Source: Cyanoderma ruficeps
Taxonomy: Eukaryota > Chordata > Aves > Passeriformes > Timaliidae
Assembly: GCA_008694505.1 (NCBI GenBank)
Contig: VZDJ01000219.1
Location: forward strand, 2,751,103-2,815,102
Direction: 5' to 3'
Length of the DNA: 64,000 nt
Shown: positions 13,010 through 25,002 of the stretch, piece after piece
Layout of the letters: every line of letters starts with the position of its first letter
Position numbering within the stretch: the stretch's first letter is position 1
Notes under the pieces: generated by a model
Told to the model about the DNA's origin: nothing
Databases searched by the model: none
What the model saw: the letters and a program-made list of their open reading frames with translations, nothing else
Translations under genes and position numbers: made by a program

Positions 13010-13575
13010 GGTTTTTGGTTGAATTGGGTTTTCCTTGTTTAATTGGAGTTTTTGAGCAAAAGGGATCTCCTCACATCTCTGTAAATCAATGGACTCAATG
13101 CACAGCCATTCCTAGTAAGGGATTTGCTCCAGCCCACACTCAAGTGGCTCTCTGGCCTTTGTCAGACTTCCACCACTACCCTCACTTCTTTCTTGTTCTG
13201 GGGAAGCCCAACCTGGACACCTGGGGACCCCAGATGTGCCCGCAGGTGTCTTTCCCAGCCCTGCTGCTCACACTCCCTGTTAATACAGCCCAGCACAGAG
13301 CTGGCCTTGCTCCATTCACTGTCCCCAGGACACCCCACATGTCCTTTCCTGCACAGCTGCTTTGGAGCTTGCTGGCCCCAGCTCCTGTGTGGTGTTACTC
13401 CACCCCAGATGCGCTGGCTGCTCCTGAATTTCACAAGGTTTCTTTCACACTGTGTCTGCAGCCTGTTAAGAGTAGCAGCTTTGTTTTGTAGTGAAACTAT
13501 TACCCTGGATTTATTCCCACTCAGACTAGCAGAGTACCCTGTCCATTCCCATCGGTCCAGCTGTTAATAAAGATT
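13010..13575. other. G+C-rich block of unknown, possibly retroelement, origin
   Basis: Base composition changes abruptly from A+T-rich surroundings to a C- and T-rich block on the plus strand with few CpG. Two overlapping plus-strand open frames (13015-13491 and 13124-13567) and one minus-strand frame (13162-13434) cover it. All three are rich in Pro, Ser, Leu or Cys without a domain pattern, which fits compositional bias. AATAAA lies at 13566-13571 on the plus strand and a T-rich tract precedes the block. This could be the 3' end of an LTR, an old retrocopy or a degraded CR1 body; I do not recognise the family. Confidence 0.35.
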
Positions 13576-16500
13576 TTTATCAGCACTGGCCCTACTATTG
13601 CAAGATGCTGCTGCTACCAACCAGCTGCCAACTCCGTGTCCACAAGTCCTGCCAGTTTTCCACATACCTGGCAGTCCTTAACACAGACCATACCTATCCA
13701 TAGTGACTGTGGGGATACACCTTCCCAAAAGCCTTGGTGCAGCAGAACTTCATGAGTAGCCTCAGAAAGCTGCCAGGCTGACTAGGACAATCAGGCCTAG
13801 GGAGACTGGTGGCTGCTCCCTCCTGCAGGTGCAAATGCCTCCCCAGGTCCTCCCTGGCCTTCTGAAAGGGGGATGTTTCATTTTTTCCCCTCCCAGTTAT
13901 TAGGAACCCACACCAATTACCCTTCCTATAGCCAAGAAGTAGGAAATCAGGTGAGCTAAACAACCTAAAAATCCCATCTTAAGGAAATGGATCTATTTGC
14001 ATAACTCCACAGTTTCAGAATCCAGTTAGTGGATTCTCAGAAAAGCACATATTTTTAGTCTTCCCCAGTTTTTCTTCACTCAATCTACTTGCCAATTGTC
14101 AGTGATGCCTTTTTCTATGCTCTCTCTTCTTTTTCTTCATTTACTGAAAACTTGGTAAGCAGAAAAAATGCCAGTTGAAGTAATTTCCATGTCTGGAGCA
14201 ATTCCTTGTGTATGCAATGAAGTTTCTCCAGGGTTTTGTTTTTGACAACTGTTTTAAAGAGCTACAAGCTTCACTCTAAAATATTTCTAATCATTGTTGC
14301 TGCTTATATACACATCTGACATTGAAGAAATGCTATCAGAGTATATTACCAGAGAGGCAAAAACATTCTGCTGAAAAAATGAAGAAGCTATTTTTCAGTC
14401 ATCAACTGTTCCTCATTTAGTAGCTTCTGTGATTCCTTGAACTGCTGGGATTCACTTTAGTCAGACAAACGGAAAAATAATACATTTTAAACTAATGAGC
14501 TAAAACACCTGTTTGATACCTGTCAGCGAATAGTATTTATTTGTTTTTACTTCTCAGACACCCTCCCACCAAACAGCAGTTCTATCACCCGCAGTCCTTT
14601 GTGTACCAAGTGACTGAAGAGATGAATCAATACCCAGCGTCACACCTTTCTCACAAATAGGAAGAGCAGCAGTCTATCAGACACTCCTCTATGGCTTTAT
14701 GAATCAAACCATGTGTGGCTTTATGAATCAAAGCTGACACCTGAAATTGCACCTCGAATTACAGAGAAAGACAACGCAGTTGTCAGGAAAATGATTTAAT
14801 ACATTAACTGTAGCTCTCCCCACTCGATAGGCAGGCAAGCAGCTCCGGTGTGCAGATGTACACATTAAACAGCAACTTAACCACCTGCTTCAGGGTATTT
14901 AATCCAGAGCACAGATTACTCCATCATAATCAAAAATAAGTCCTAAGCCCACATAGTCTTAATAGATGAAGCAAATATAGCCAGGTTATACCACCCTACA
15001 CCTTATTGATTACTCTAAACAAGAAAAGCATTTAGCTTCAGTTAACAACTATGTGAAACACTGGATAAACTCAGTTAAAGTCATACCCAGTTCTTTCAGA
15101 CATAGAACTGCACCTTAAGAATACTCTTCAATCTCTCTGTGCTAAGTTGATTAAGCTAACACACTGTGTTGCTGAGATGTGCCCACTGTGAATTGCTACA
15201 GTGAATTCTACACCACTTTTTGGAGCCAGGGAAGAATACAAAACACCTCTGCATAGAAATCATATTTAAAAACCCCTATACAATACTAATTGCCCTTCAG
15301 CACTACACAGATTCTTAAGGAAAATATCAGCAGGCCAATTATATAGTACAGTGTATTAATTGTATTAATATAGCAAGATCATAGGTGACTTCAGTAAATC
15401 ACTGAAAGGATGGCACTGCCTTTCTTCTCCCATACATTATTATCTACAATGGTGTGATCAACTGAGACTGAAAAGTAAAAAAAAAAAATCCTTTCACCTC
15501 TTTTTCAGTGAGAACAGGCTTTGTCAAAGATGATGAACAACATGTATCTCATTTCTTATTAACAACACGTTTGTAATGTGAATTTAGGAAGTTGTGATAT
15601 CTGTGACCTCCCACAGGTCATTTGTAACTATGTCTCCTATGAGTTATGAGCTCTTGCCATCCATGGACTAACTTGAATCTGGTGACAGTAATGAGACAAA
15701 TATGTATTAGCTTCATGCCTCTGAAATTGTAATGCCCCGAGTGAATCCTTGACATTTACTATTTGCAATTTCCCCTCATGTAAAATGCAGTGTAAAAAAC
15801 AAGTGAAATGCATGAATGTGTTGGCAAGTAATTTCAACTTCATAGCGACTCATTAAAGTTAAAACATAGTCTTTTCCAAATCATTCAACGAATAAAATTA
15901 CCACATATAAAAGGGGATGCCATATCCAGTAACATGCTCCATGACCTCAACACCAATCTTTTGTCACTTATTCCTAGATTTGCTGCAAACACTTGAAAAA
16001 CTTTTTCACTTCATGTTTATTTTGATCATCTTCCTGATCTTTTGTTGGACTTTACTGAGCCAACCCAACTTTCAATATGACTCATTTCTCTGTATTTAGA
16101 GAATATTTTCCTATGCAGATGGCTGCAGGTGCTCTGTATTTTAACTTATTGATAAAAATCAAGATAAATTCTCTATTAACTGAACCTTCCAAACCCCAAA
16201 GACACAGCATTTTTGTTACATAGAAACAATTCATCGCAACACCCACTCTACTAGCTCAGAATTCCCTAACTAGGAGCAAAACATCTATTTACAGCGATTC
16301 TAAAAAAATCTTCAGAGTCTATTGGGTAAACAACCCTTATTTTAAAAATCCTAATATTATAATATATAGTTTAAAAAACAGAACTGATATTTTGTCTGTT
16401 GGACTGTAATGGATCCTGAAGAAATAACAGGCATCTTGTAAAGAATTTTTATATATAATTATGTGATGACTTGATGCTAAAATCAAACTGGATACACATA

Positions 16501-19500
16501 TCATCAATGTACAACTATATAGGAAATTTCAGTGTCTTATTCTAGGCCACCTGTCAGTAATTATGGAGTTTTTCTCAGCTCACACTAAATAACAGAAATT
16601 TTTAATGTCTGCAAACATTTCTCAGTACATTCCATTTGGTGCAGACCTTCTATTCATAATTCAGGCATGATTTTGTACCTCCCAGCAGGGAATACAAGAT
16701 CATGACTTCCTTATGAAATGTACTTCATGAAGTACAAGACTCTTTTCCCCAATCTTAATTCTATAAGAAAGGCTACATAGCTGGGACGTTTATTGTGTAA
16801 AACCGTTGCATGATGCTTTCACACTTAATTGACAATTTTGAACTTATGGAGGGCCTGTCCTTTTTAAGTCAGTGCAGAGTGAATAAGGCCAGTGAAGGCT
16901 ACAGACAACCAAGCCCATTCCTATCCTGCACACCAGTCTCTCTTTCCAGGCAATAAATACAAGCCTAGAAGGAAAGTAGTAGTCTGAAAATTATGGGCTT
17001 TTGAAATTGGAAAGAGTAGTCATAGAGTTCTGTAAATACTCTGTTCTCCAAATAAACGTTACAAAAGATTGCATGATGACACAGAACAGACAAGGGGTGC
17101 CTTGGGCTAAAGTTAACAGGTCTGACTTAACACAGTCATCACATATCAAAGCATACACACGCCACAGAGAACAATTGATAATAAATCAGATGTCAAATCA
17201 GATGCCAAAAGAAAATAAAGGTTGAAATATGAAGAACAGTTTGACATGAATGCACCGCAATTAACAACTAAATGATGTTTGGCACACTTCTGCAGGCAGA
17301 ATTTTACAAGGCACTATTACCTGACATATATGACAATTAAGGGACTATTTGAGCCCTATTTAGGATTTTCCCAAACATTTCAATCAGAATTTGAAGATTT
17401 TCTTATGGAATGCTGAGAATAATAGAGCAAGAGAAGTGTTTTGTAAAGAAGTCTGTAGATCCCAGTGCAGCAAACTGATAGAAGAGATCATTAACCACCC
17501 CACCCAACAAATACAAGCTGTAGGTTCACTGGAGTATTCTCCATTTTTCCCTAGAGTAGAAGAACCATGCAGTTATAGTCTTCAAATCAAAAGTTTGTGA
17601 CATTAGCTAAAATGCAAAATCAGCAACTTTCAAAATATTTCTCTGGAATTTAACAGAAAAGGCTCAAACTAAGCTGGTTGAGAAGTCCCACCTGTCTTGT
17701 CCATATCCCCACAAAATGCACCTTTTCAGAATGCTTGACTATCTTAAAAGTGGTAACTGGAAACTCTACTCAATCAAAGAAGAGAAGAGGTTGTTTTTTT
17801 TCCCCTAGGTAATTTGAATCACCAAATAGTGTTTACTAACATAAATGTATGCACAGTTCATTGTACTAAAGTTTGGAACATTTTGGTTCATATAGTAATT
17901 TAGTAATATTTTGCAAACAGTATTTTGATCCAGAAGTATTTAATTGCTGGAGCTTTGAGAGACAATTACTGCAAGAGACTCTCCAGTTACCTTCACTGGG
18001 TTATTGTTAAAGCTATTACATTTGAAATGCAGTGGCTTCCTAGCCCATAAATCAGTTTAACTATGCTGCAATTGCTTCCTTTTTCACACTACCCTTTTAT
18101 TTTGCCCGGTGGAAGAGGTAAACCTGATACAAAATGTCTCAAAAAATAGAAGAAAGAATTCCTGTTGGCTTTGATATCGATGGGGACAATTCCTGTTGTC
18201 ACTGGTTTAACCGTTGCTGGCCATGCTCTCCTGGGATCCCATAGGGAGATAGCGGTGCCAAGAACAATAACAGAATTATATAAAGAGGCAAATCTATCAA
18301 ATATGAGAAGCACCATTAGGATTTGCAATTGTACAACACTTTGCAATGACATTCAAAACCCCAGTCAGGGCACTGACTGGCTCTAAATGTTTGCACCATA
18401 CAGGATTTCAAAACAAGGTACAGGGTAGCTCATAAAAGGAAAGCCTTGTTCAGCTTGGCAGCTACAGCTAAGATGATAAAAACCAGCATAACTCAACCAT
18501 GATTTTTTCCTTAATGTTTATATATAAATACATCTACTTGATATAATCATATATTTTGGGACAAGGAGCTAAAATGTGACTTGAATATTTGGAAGAAAAC
18601 TGACATGCCATTTTTAGAAGGCAGCCTGACTCGAGGTACATAAACCATACTAATTTCAGTATTTATTATCTTCCAGCAGATTTTTGCAGCTTTTGCTCCC
18701 TCTTATATTACTTCATCTCTAATTCTTGTATTCTTTACAGTCAGTGAGAATAAACTTCCAGCAGAAAACATGGCTGTATCTTTTAAGTTTGCCTCAAATT
18801 CTTCTGCTTATTCTGCATATGAAATAATCACAGCTTCTTGCTAGATACATTAAAGTGCTATTTTAATGACAAGAACCAAAAGATTAACATTGTAGTATTG
18901 TACAAATACACATATGGGCTTTACTTAAGTTTATTCTTATTGGACAAAAATCCCATTTCAAGCAGAAATTAAGAAAATAATTGAAGACCTGGGAAATTCT
19001 CAAAAGAAAAAGCAATAGCTTTCATAATGACTAGAGTGTTCATATACATACACAAATATTGTGTTATTATTTTCTGTAGTTCTTATCAGAAAAAAAAAAT
19101 CCAATGAAGTATTAAAAGTGAAAATAGATATTTTCAAACTCAGAAGAAAAACTTCTATGGAGTGATAAAAGATCAAAAGCTTCTGAGTCACAGTGCCCAG
19201 TATCTAGGTAACCACAGATCCTGGCAACTGCCTTTCTTTATTTATTTGTCTGATTTACAAATAGATGTCTGAGTGCCTTAATCCCCGAGACATCTCCCCA
19301 CCCACAACTCCTCACTGACTGATTTGCTGCAGCCCACACTGGATATGAATCTGAGGACAAACAGTAGTAACAAATACATTTAGAGAACCCAGAAAATCTT
19401 CAATATGTTACATAACCTGGATTATGGGCTGGAAACTCATTCAGTTATTATCATTAAGTAATCATTTGAAGACTTCAGTAAAATTCATGCTTTTTCTGAT

Positions 19501-20132
19501 TGGATTCAAGTTGTATTTGGTTTTAACTGTAAAACCAGTATTTGCTTTCTCTGAAGGACACTCACATTAGATCTGAAAATTCCTAGTTTCACAGCATTCT
19601 AAAATACTTACCTACTCATGCCTAGCAAATTATATAATTTTCAATTCCCTTTAGACTTTAAATTTGGAACCCTATCAGTATCTAACACAGCTTCTCAGGT
19701 GCTTTAAGCACATAAACCTGCAAAACAAAATGGTCTGCATATTGTCTCAGATATGGAGTTTTTCAAATGACTTGCAGTACCCTGTTACTAATATTCTAAT
19801 ATCGGCACTAAATGTTCATATAGAGTAAGGCTGTACTTTTCTCTTTTTTTCCTTTTTAATATTTTCTTAAATAATTTGCTGATTTTTACCTAGAGTATGT
19901 CACTGAGAAAGTATCAGAGCATGTGTGCCCACACTAATTTTAAGTGATTTTAGCCCCATCCTAAATTAGCCCTCAATTTGCTTTAATTCACTTCAGAGGG
20001 AAAAAAAAAACCCAAGCCAAAAAAAACCAAAATGAACCAACAACCCACCATGTGACAGCCTTTTTAGTAATTTTCATTTATTTTTCATTTATCTGTTTTT
20101 CCTGTGAGTAAAACAATTGATACAATTACATG
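13576..20132. other. A+T-rich noncoding stretch, no gene seen
   Basis: No open frame above 90 codons shows family features. A 12-base A run lies at about 15477-15488. The piece at 18100-18390 is slightly richer in CpG than its surroundings and is discussed as a weak conserved-element candidate. No interspersed repeat recognised. Confidence 0.5.
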
Positions 20133-20540
20133 TTGTTTTTTTTTTTTTCTATAATATTCCATCAAACAACTACAGCAAAGGACTGGTCTTTTTCTCCAAA
20201 GACTTGGGAACAAGAAACTATTTTCCTGCAGCATGTAGTCTCCATTGTAAAGGGCTGTTTGTCCTTGCTACATGAAGGAAAACTGCGTGAGAGAAATTTC
20301 AAGCATACAATATACAGTATGAAAATTGACCTTAGAAATCTTGTTGGTTTTCAGACCTCATGTATTATCACCTGTTGGCTGTAATAATAATCTTGAGCCA
20401 ATTTTACAGGGAAAGCTGGAATTAATTAAATTTAGGGAGGCAGTGTCTGGCCAGTTTCATGAAGCTAGGACACAGCATTGCTTTGATGTCTTGGCCAAAT
20501 TCATCACGTAGCCTAGCTGCATGGTGAGGCCACCAGCAAT

Positions 20541-20624
20541 ATTCTTTTATTCTTTTTTTTATTCTATTCTTTATTCTTTCTTTATTCTTATATTTAATAT
20601 TTATTTTATTCTTGTATTTTAATC
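20541..20624 (+). repeat. Pyrimidine/A microsatellite-like (TTTATTC)n tract
   Basis: Imperfect tandem copies of TTTATTC and TTATTCT, with a run of eight or nine T in the middle, cover about 85 bases. It borders the candidate LTR fragment on its right. On the minus strand it is a GAATAAA-rich stretch, so chance AATAAA hexamers here should not be read as poly(A) signals. Confidence 0.75.
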
Positions 20625-20639
20625 AAACTTATAAATTCA

Positions 20640-21010
20640 ATTCCAAGTTTAACAAGTTTATAATTGCCTAGCAAGGTTCTGTTTGAATCTAGCCCTCCCT
20701 CTCAAAGGCCCATCCCTTCCTGCCTTCATTACCGTTATACACCCACTTAACGAGATCGCTTAGCCATGCTTCCTTGCTTTAACTTCCATATCAATCAGAC
20801 TCAATTTCCCTTACCTATTAAAAATGCAATTAACATCTTAAATAACTCATATATATGTATCTGTTGCTGTGCTTTCTCCTCCGCACTTCCGTACGATTGC
20901 CGGTTTTCCCTGGTGAGTCCCAGCCCCACCTCGCTGCTGCTTTATTCAGCATGAAGTGCTGGATGATCTAACTCATTCCAGCCATTTCCTATGGGGGTTA
21001 TAACTTCACA
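20640..21010 (-). mobile_element. Possible ERV LTR fragment (R/U5 and leader)
   Basis: On the minus strand a GTTATAAC word (about 20998-21005) is followed about 50 bases on by AATAAA (20941-20946) and then by a G+C-richer stretch with several CpG (20878-20932) ending in CGGCAATCGTACGGAAGTGCG. The order TATA-like, short gap, AATAAA, CpG-bearing G-rich sequence is that of R/U5 and the leader of an endogenous retrovirus. No TG...CA ends or target duplication were found, and no known family is recognised. A non-viral origin is possible. Confidence 0.32.
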
Positions 21011-24000
21011 TAGTACCACCCTGGTGTTATTTTGGCAATCTCAGAAACTTTGCGTTTAGTATGCTGATCAACTCTTTGAACTATGAACTCATTGCCCTTA
21101 AGGTGACAATGCCTCTCTGGACATCGAATGCCCAAAGTTACCTGGACAGTACTAATCACATCTCCAGATTTTAATCCATGTTAAAGATGGTCATGTCTCT
21201 CTGGCCTGTTTCTGCTCCTTCCAGTCCCTCAGTATTGGATTTCCTATGTGTATTAACATAGATTTCTTCCCTAAGAAATCCTGTAAGGGTTGGCTTAGCA
21301 CTTCATGTGCACTGCTCTGGAATTTCTCATCCTGAACTTTCTCATCTTCAATTTTTTTGTTTTGTTTTTTTCCCTGACAATGAACTCATTTGTTGTGTCC
21401 ATTAAGAAAAAGAAAAAAAAATTAGATTCTCCTCTTTTAGGTTCTATTCTGTAATCAGCATCCCCAGTGCAAGTTTTTAAGGCCTCTTAATCCCAGCAAT
21501 ACCTGTATGCTTCAGATAGACAACAAGATAAAACTGGAAACAAATCCTAGGTTCAGCAACGTTTGGGCACTGCCGTATCAGTTGTTCAAAGGCAAGAATT
21601 AGAAAAGTGTTCTTCATGACTTAACAGATGTTATGCAACTTTCTGCACAACTTTTAAGTCAGTCCCATTGCCTCTACTCACATCCCCATCTTATCCTATC
21701 CCAGAGCCCACTTCCCATTTCTTCTCTTTAAAATGCTTTTGGTTTTTAACAATAAAAATCATGTTACCTATTGCCTAGCCTAAAACGTTGCTCATCATTT
21801 CCCTTTGGAATAACTGTGTTGTGTTTCACTTCACAGTAGCAATTGATTCAACTTCTCATCCTCTTTCTTCTTTCTGACCTTAGCAGCATAGTACCAAAAA
21901 ATTAAAAAAAAAAACAAACAAAGCCTCAGTATATTTTGATTGCTATTTGACATGAAAAATGGAGAGAGCAAAAGGGCCAATTATTCACTTTTTAAAAATT
22001 ATATCATGATTATTAATGTGACAACATCCCTCTATGCTATGCTCTCTTTGCTATTAAAACCAGCAACAAACCCCTACATAATCTTATAAATTAATTTAAA
22101 TTAGATAGTAATTAGGTATTATGATAGTTCAGCACTTACAAAAGTTTCTCTGCAGATAAAAAGACTGAAGTGAGTGAAACTTCATGGACAGCAGTCGGGA
22201 TTTTCTTCACATTGTATGCTAAACCATTGCCCTGATATGTGGTGCAAATCTAGTTCATTTCTTGTGCTTTGGACCACTGTGATTTAATATGTCAAGGGTC
22301 TCACACCTGATTATGAACACTTTCAATCCTTGATTAAACATCTCAGTTTTGTTATTCAAATTCACACAACAGTATGTAAACGTCTTGGAAATACTTTTAC
22401 TGAAAAAAAAAGAAAAAAAGAAAAAAGCAGCCTAACAAAAAATCAAACTCAAAATCAGAACTTAAAATAGCACATTTTTTACTGGATTTAAGAGAAGTTC
22501 AAATTAATTCAATTTAAAGTAAAATACAATAAGCCTCATCATAGTGTATTTAAAGCTATTAAACTCAGATTTCCATTTATATATTCTTGAATATTATCAA
22601 ACTACATAGTGACTGGACACATCAGTGCTTTATGCCTTTTGGATTCACTGAAATAACCAATATTAGAAAGACATGAATTTATTTTAGCACTGGCAAACAG
22701 GAAAGCTAATTAGTGGCAACAATTTACTTCAGAACAGGATTTTTACGATTTGCTGGGTTGTGACCTATAATTAAATGTATTTTATGTGTTTCTTCCACCA
22801 AGATAATTGATATAATGCATAAGGCTAGATGTTTGAGGGCCATTTCTTTTTCAAAATGCAATTAAAAATAAACTATACCATCAAAGATAGAATGTGTTGG
22901 ACATTTTAAGGCTCAAAATCTTTATGTCAGTGTTATGTGGCTAATAAAAAAAAAAGAGAGATAAGAATGAGACAATTTCTTTAAAATGACATCGAGGAAA
23001 TCACACATTCCCATAGAACCTCATGTGCTTGTAATGGAACCCAAATAAGCCTAAGAACATGGAGAATAATCAGCTCACACAACAGCACTTTAAAACCCAC
23101 TCTTCAACTCAGTGTTTTCAGAAAGACCTGAGCACATCACCTGAAAAGATTACACCATTCCAAGGGATTTTCATTCAATCTTAAGAAACGTTATGTTTTC
23201 ACTGAAGATGTCTTGGGAGCAGACAGAAACTCTATAGAATATTAAATCACCAAAAAAGGCACCATTTAAAATATTCAGTCTGAAGGCTTAATTACATAAT
23301 TGAGAGCAATAGAAAAATTAGGCCTTTTTAAAACTTGTATGCTAGCAGCATACAGTGATTTTTTTTTAAAGCAGCAAAGAAAGGTTGTACATTTTCTGAA
23401 GCTATCACTGTGAGTCTCTAAAATGTGTCATTCCTGCCTTTTGAATCAGTTTAAACTAGTTTAGGTTCTCTTCAACATGATTAGTTTAAAATACTAGTTC
23501 ATGCTTTACTAACATTCAGCAGGTAATATTTGCACTATTTTCAGGAACAACTACTGTGCTATTGAAAATAACTGCAACTGACAGAGCAACATGTGAGACT
23601 TCACTAAACTTGAAACAAAATAGGACATAAAAGGAAAAGTGGGAGTCATGGGTTGAGAGGCAACAAAATGGATACAAATGAAAATAGTGAACTTGTGAAA
23701 AACAAGTATTTAATCTGGAATGTGGAATAAAAAATGATTAATGTTTTTGTTTGATGCTCATGTGCTCCTCCAAGTTTTCAAGTGTTTTAAAACAGTAAAA
23801 CGCTAGACACTAACAGAATCATAGCTTCTAAATTTCCATTTTCAAGCCACCCATTATTTTCTTTGGATGGACTAGGTTTTCAAAGCCAAGATAAGCTTGA
23901 TACTAGCTAACCCAAAACAGGTTTCATAAAACTGACAAAAAGAAAAGCCTGACTTTAAACTGCTCACCAAAAGATTTTCTGCACAACTGATGCAGGTGTA

Positions 24001-24264
24001 TCCAGAACTGCAGTATGAAACTCAGAGCTGTAAAATACCATGATGGTGGATGACAGCAAAATTATTTAAAGACTACATCCTGTGAGAAAAACAGCACTCA
24101 AGCCAGAAAAAAGTCAATGTTATCAGGATAAGCACACAAATAGATTTAATATGAAAATAATTTCAGAAGAGCATCCATTTACATTAGGGGAGTATTATAA
24201 AACTGATATGTTACACACACCAAAAACACATAGATTTTTTTTCTGAAATCTCCCCATTAGAACT
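21011..24264. other. A+T-rich noncoding stretch, no gene seen
   Basis: Nearly free of open frames longer than 60 codons. An A-rich low-complexity patch lies at about 22401-22428. No recognised repeats. Confidence 0.55.
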
Positions 24265-24569
24265 AAAAGGACACGAGGTGGTACGGCAGCTGTTGTGGGT
24301 GAAATGTCCCTATAACTTCTCCTTGTCCTGTGTCACCAGCACTGCATTAATTAGCACTGGAGCAGAGGTGACTGCTGCCCTGGGTGTGAGGTCATTGTCG
24401 GGCCCCCTGTTCCAGACATCCTTGCTGAAAGGCACATGGCCAAGGGAGCGAACCACCACAGGAGAGAGAACCTCAGGAGGATCCTTGGGAGGATCCTGAA
24501 GCCCAGCCATAACTGAAGCTGCAGCCTCCCAAACACCTAAATCCTTGCATTTTGGCAGGAAGAGAGAGC
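24265..24569 (-). other. Unidentified G+C-rich sequence abutting LTR A, possible ERV leader/internal part
   Basis: This stretch lies directly downstream of LTR A when both are read on the minus strand, where the primer-binding site and gag leader of a provirus would be. A minus-strand open frame (24310-24693) runs from the LTR into it; its distal part, rich in Pro and Asp near the middle, matches no family I know. No tRNA primer-binding sequence starting TGG is seen immediately after the LTR end, which argues against an intact provirus junction. The word GGAGGATCCT is repeated directly at about 24477-24500. It may be proviral, part of another repeat, or host DNA. Confidence 0.3.
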
Positions 24570-25002
24570 TGATGCCTTGGGAAGGCTGACCTGAAACAGA
24601 GAATGGACAGAGCTGGAGAATAAAGCAGGATTTACTGAAAGGCCTCCAGGATACACCTGGGGCAGGACAGGGCCTGACCTGGCCTACACTCAAGCTGGAC
24701 TAAGAATGGTCATAAAATGGATGACTGGTCACAACATCTCACACTTTTTAAAGTTTTGGTCTATTTGCATATTGGATTTTTATTGTCCAGTTACAGATTC
24801 AGGTTGTGAGGTCCCATCCTTCTTGTTCCTCCCTTCAGCCACCCTTGTTTGTGCTTTTGGGCCTGAAAGTTGTCCTTGGTCCTCAGTAGGAAAAGGATTT
24901 GTGTCCCTGCTCTGTGAAGAGAGCTTACCACCACTTAATGTGAGGCTCAGAACTACACCCCTACACCCCTAAAATACATGAAAGCTAAAACTTAAGGCAT
25001 CA
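24570..25002 (-). mobile_element. Solo LTR of an endogenous retrovirus (copy A)
   Basis: A 433-bp LTR on the minus strand. Its ends are perfect inverted copies: TGATGCCTT at 24570-24578 and AAGGCATCA at 24994-25002, the TG...CA form of retroviral LTRs. It aligns over its whole length with copy B (29136-29582, opposite strand), by eye at a little over 80 percent identity. In minus orientation it carries ATGCAAAT (plus-strand ATTTGCAT, 24763-24770), a worn TATA (TTTAAAA, about 24746-24752) and AGTAAA in place of AATAAA (24631-24636). A small GGGGTGTA duplication lies near its 5' end. Flanking pentamers (24565-24569 AGAGC, 25003-25007 GAACA) do not match, so either the copy is attached to internal sequence on its left or one flank is rearranged. 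Confidence 0.85.
24763..24770 (-). promoter_or_regulatory. Octamer motif in U3 of LTR A
   Basis: ATGCAAAT on the minus strand, the consensus for POU-domain (Oct) factors. It lies about 10 bases upstream of the degraded TATA and is exactly preserved in copy B. Binding is inferred from the motif only. Confidence 0.45.

Noticed and set aside
13015..13567. Two overlapping plus-strand open frames of 158 and 147 codons and a minus-strand frame of 90
   Set aside because: Three frames open at once in a compositionally biased block indicate few A+T-rich stop codons, not coding. No recognisable protein family.
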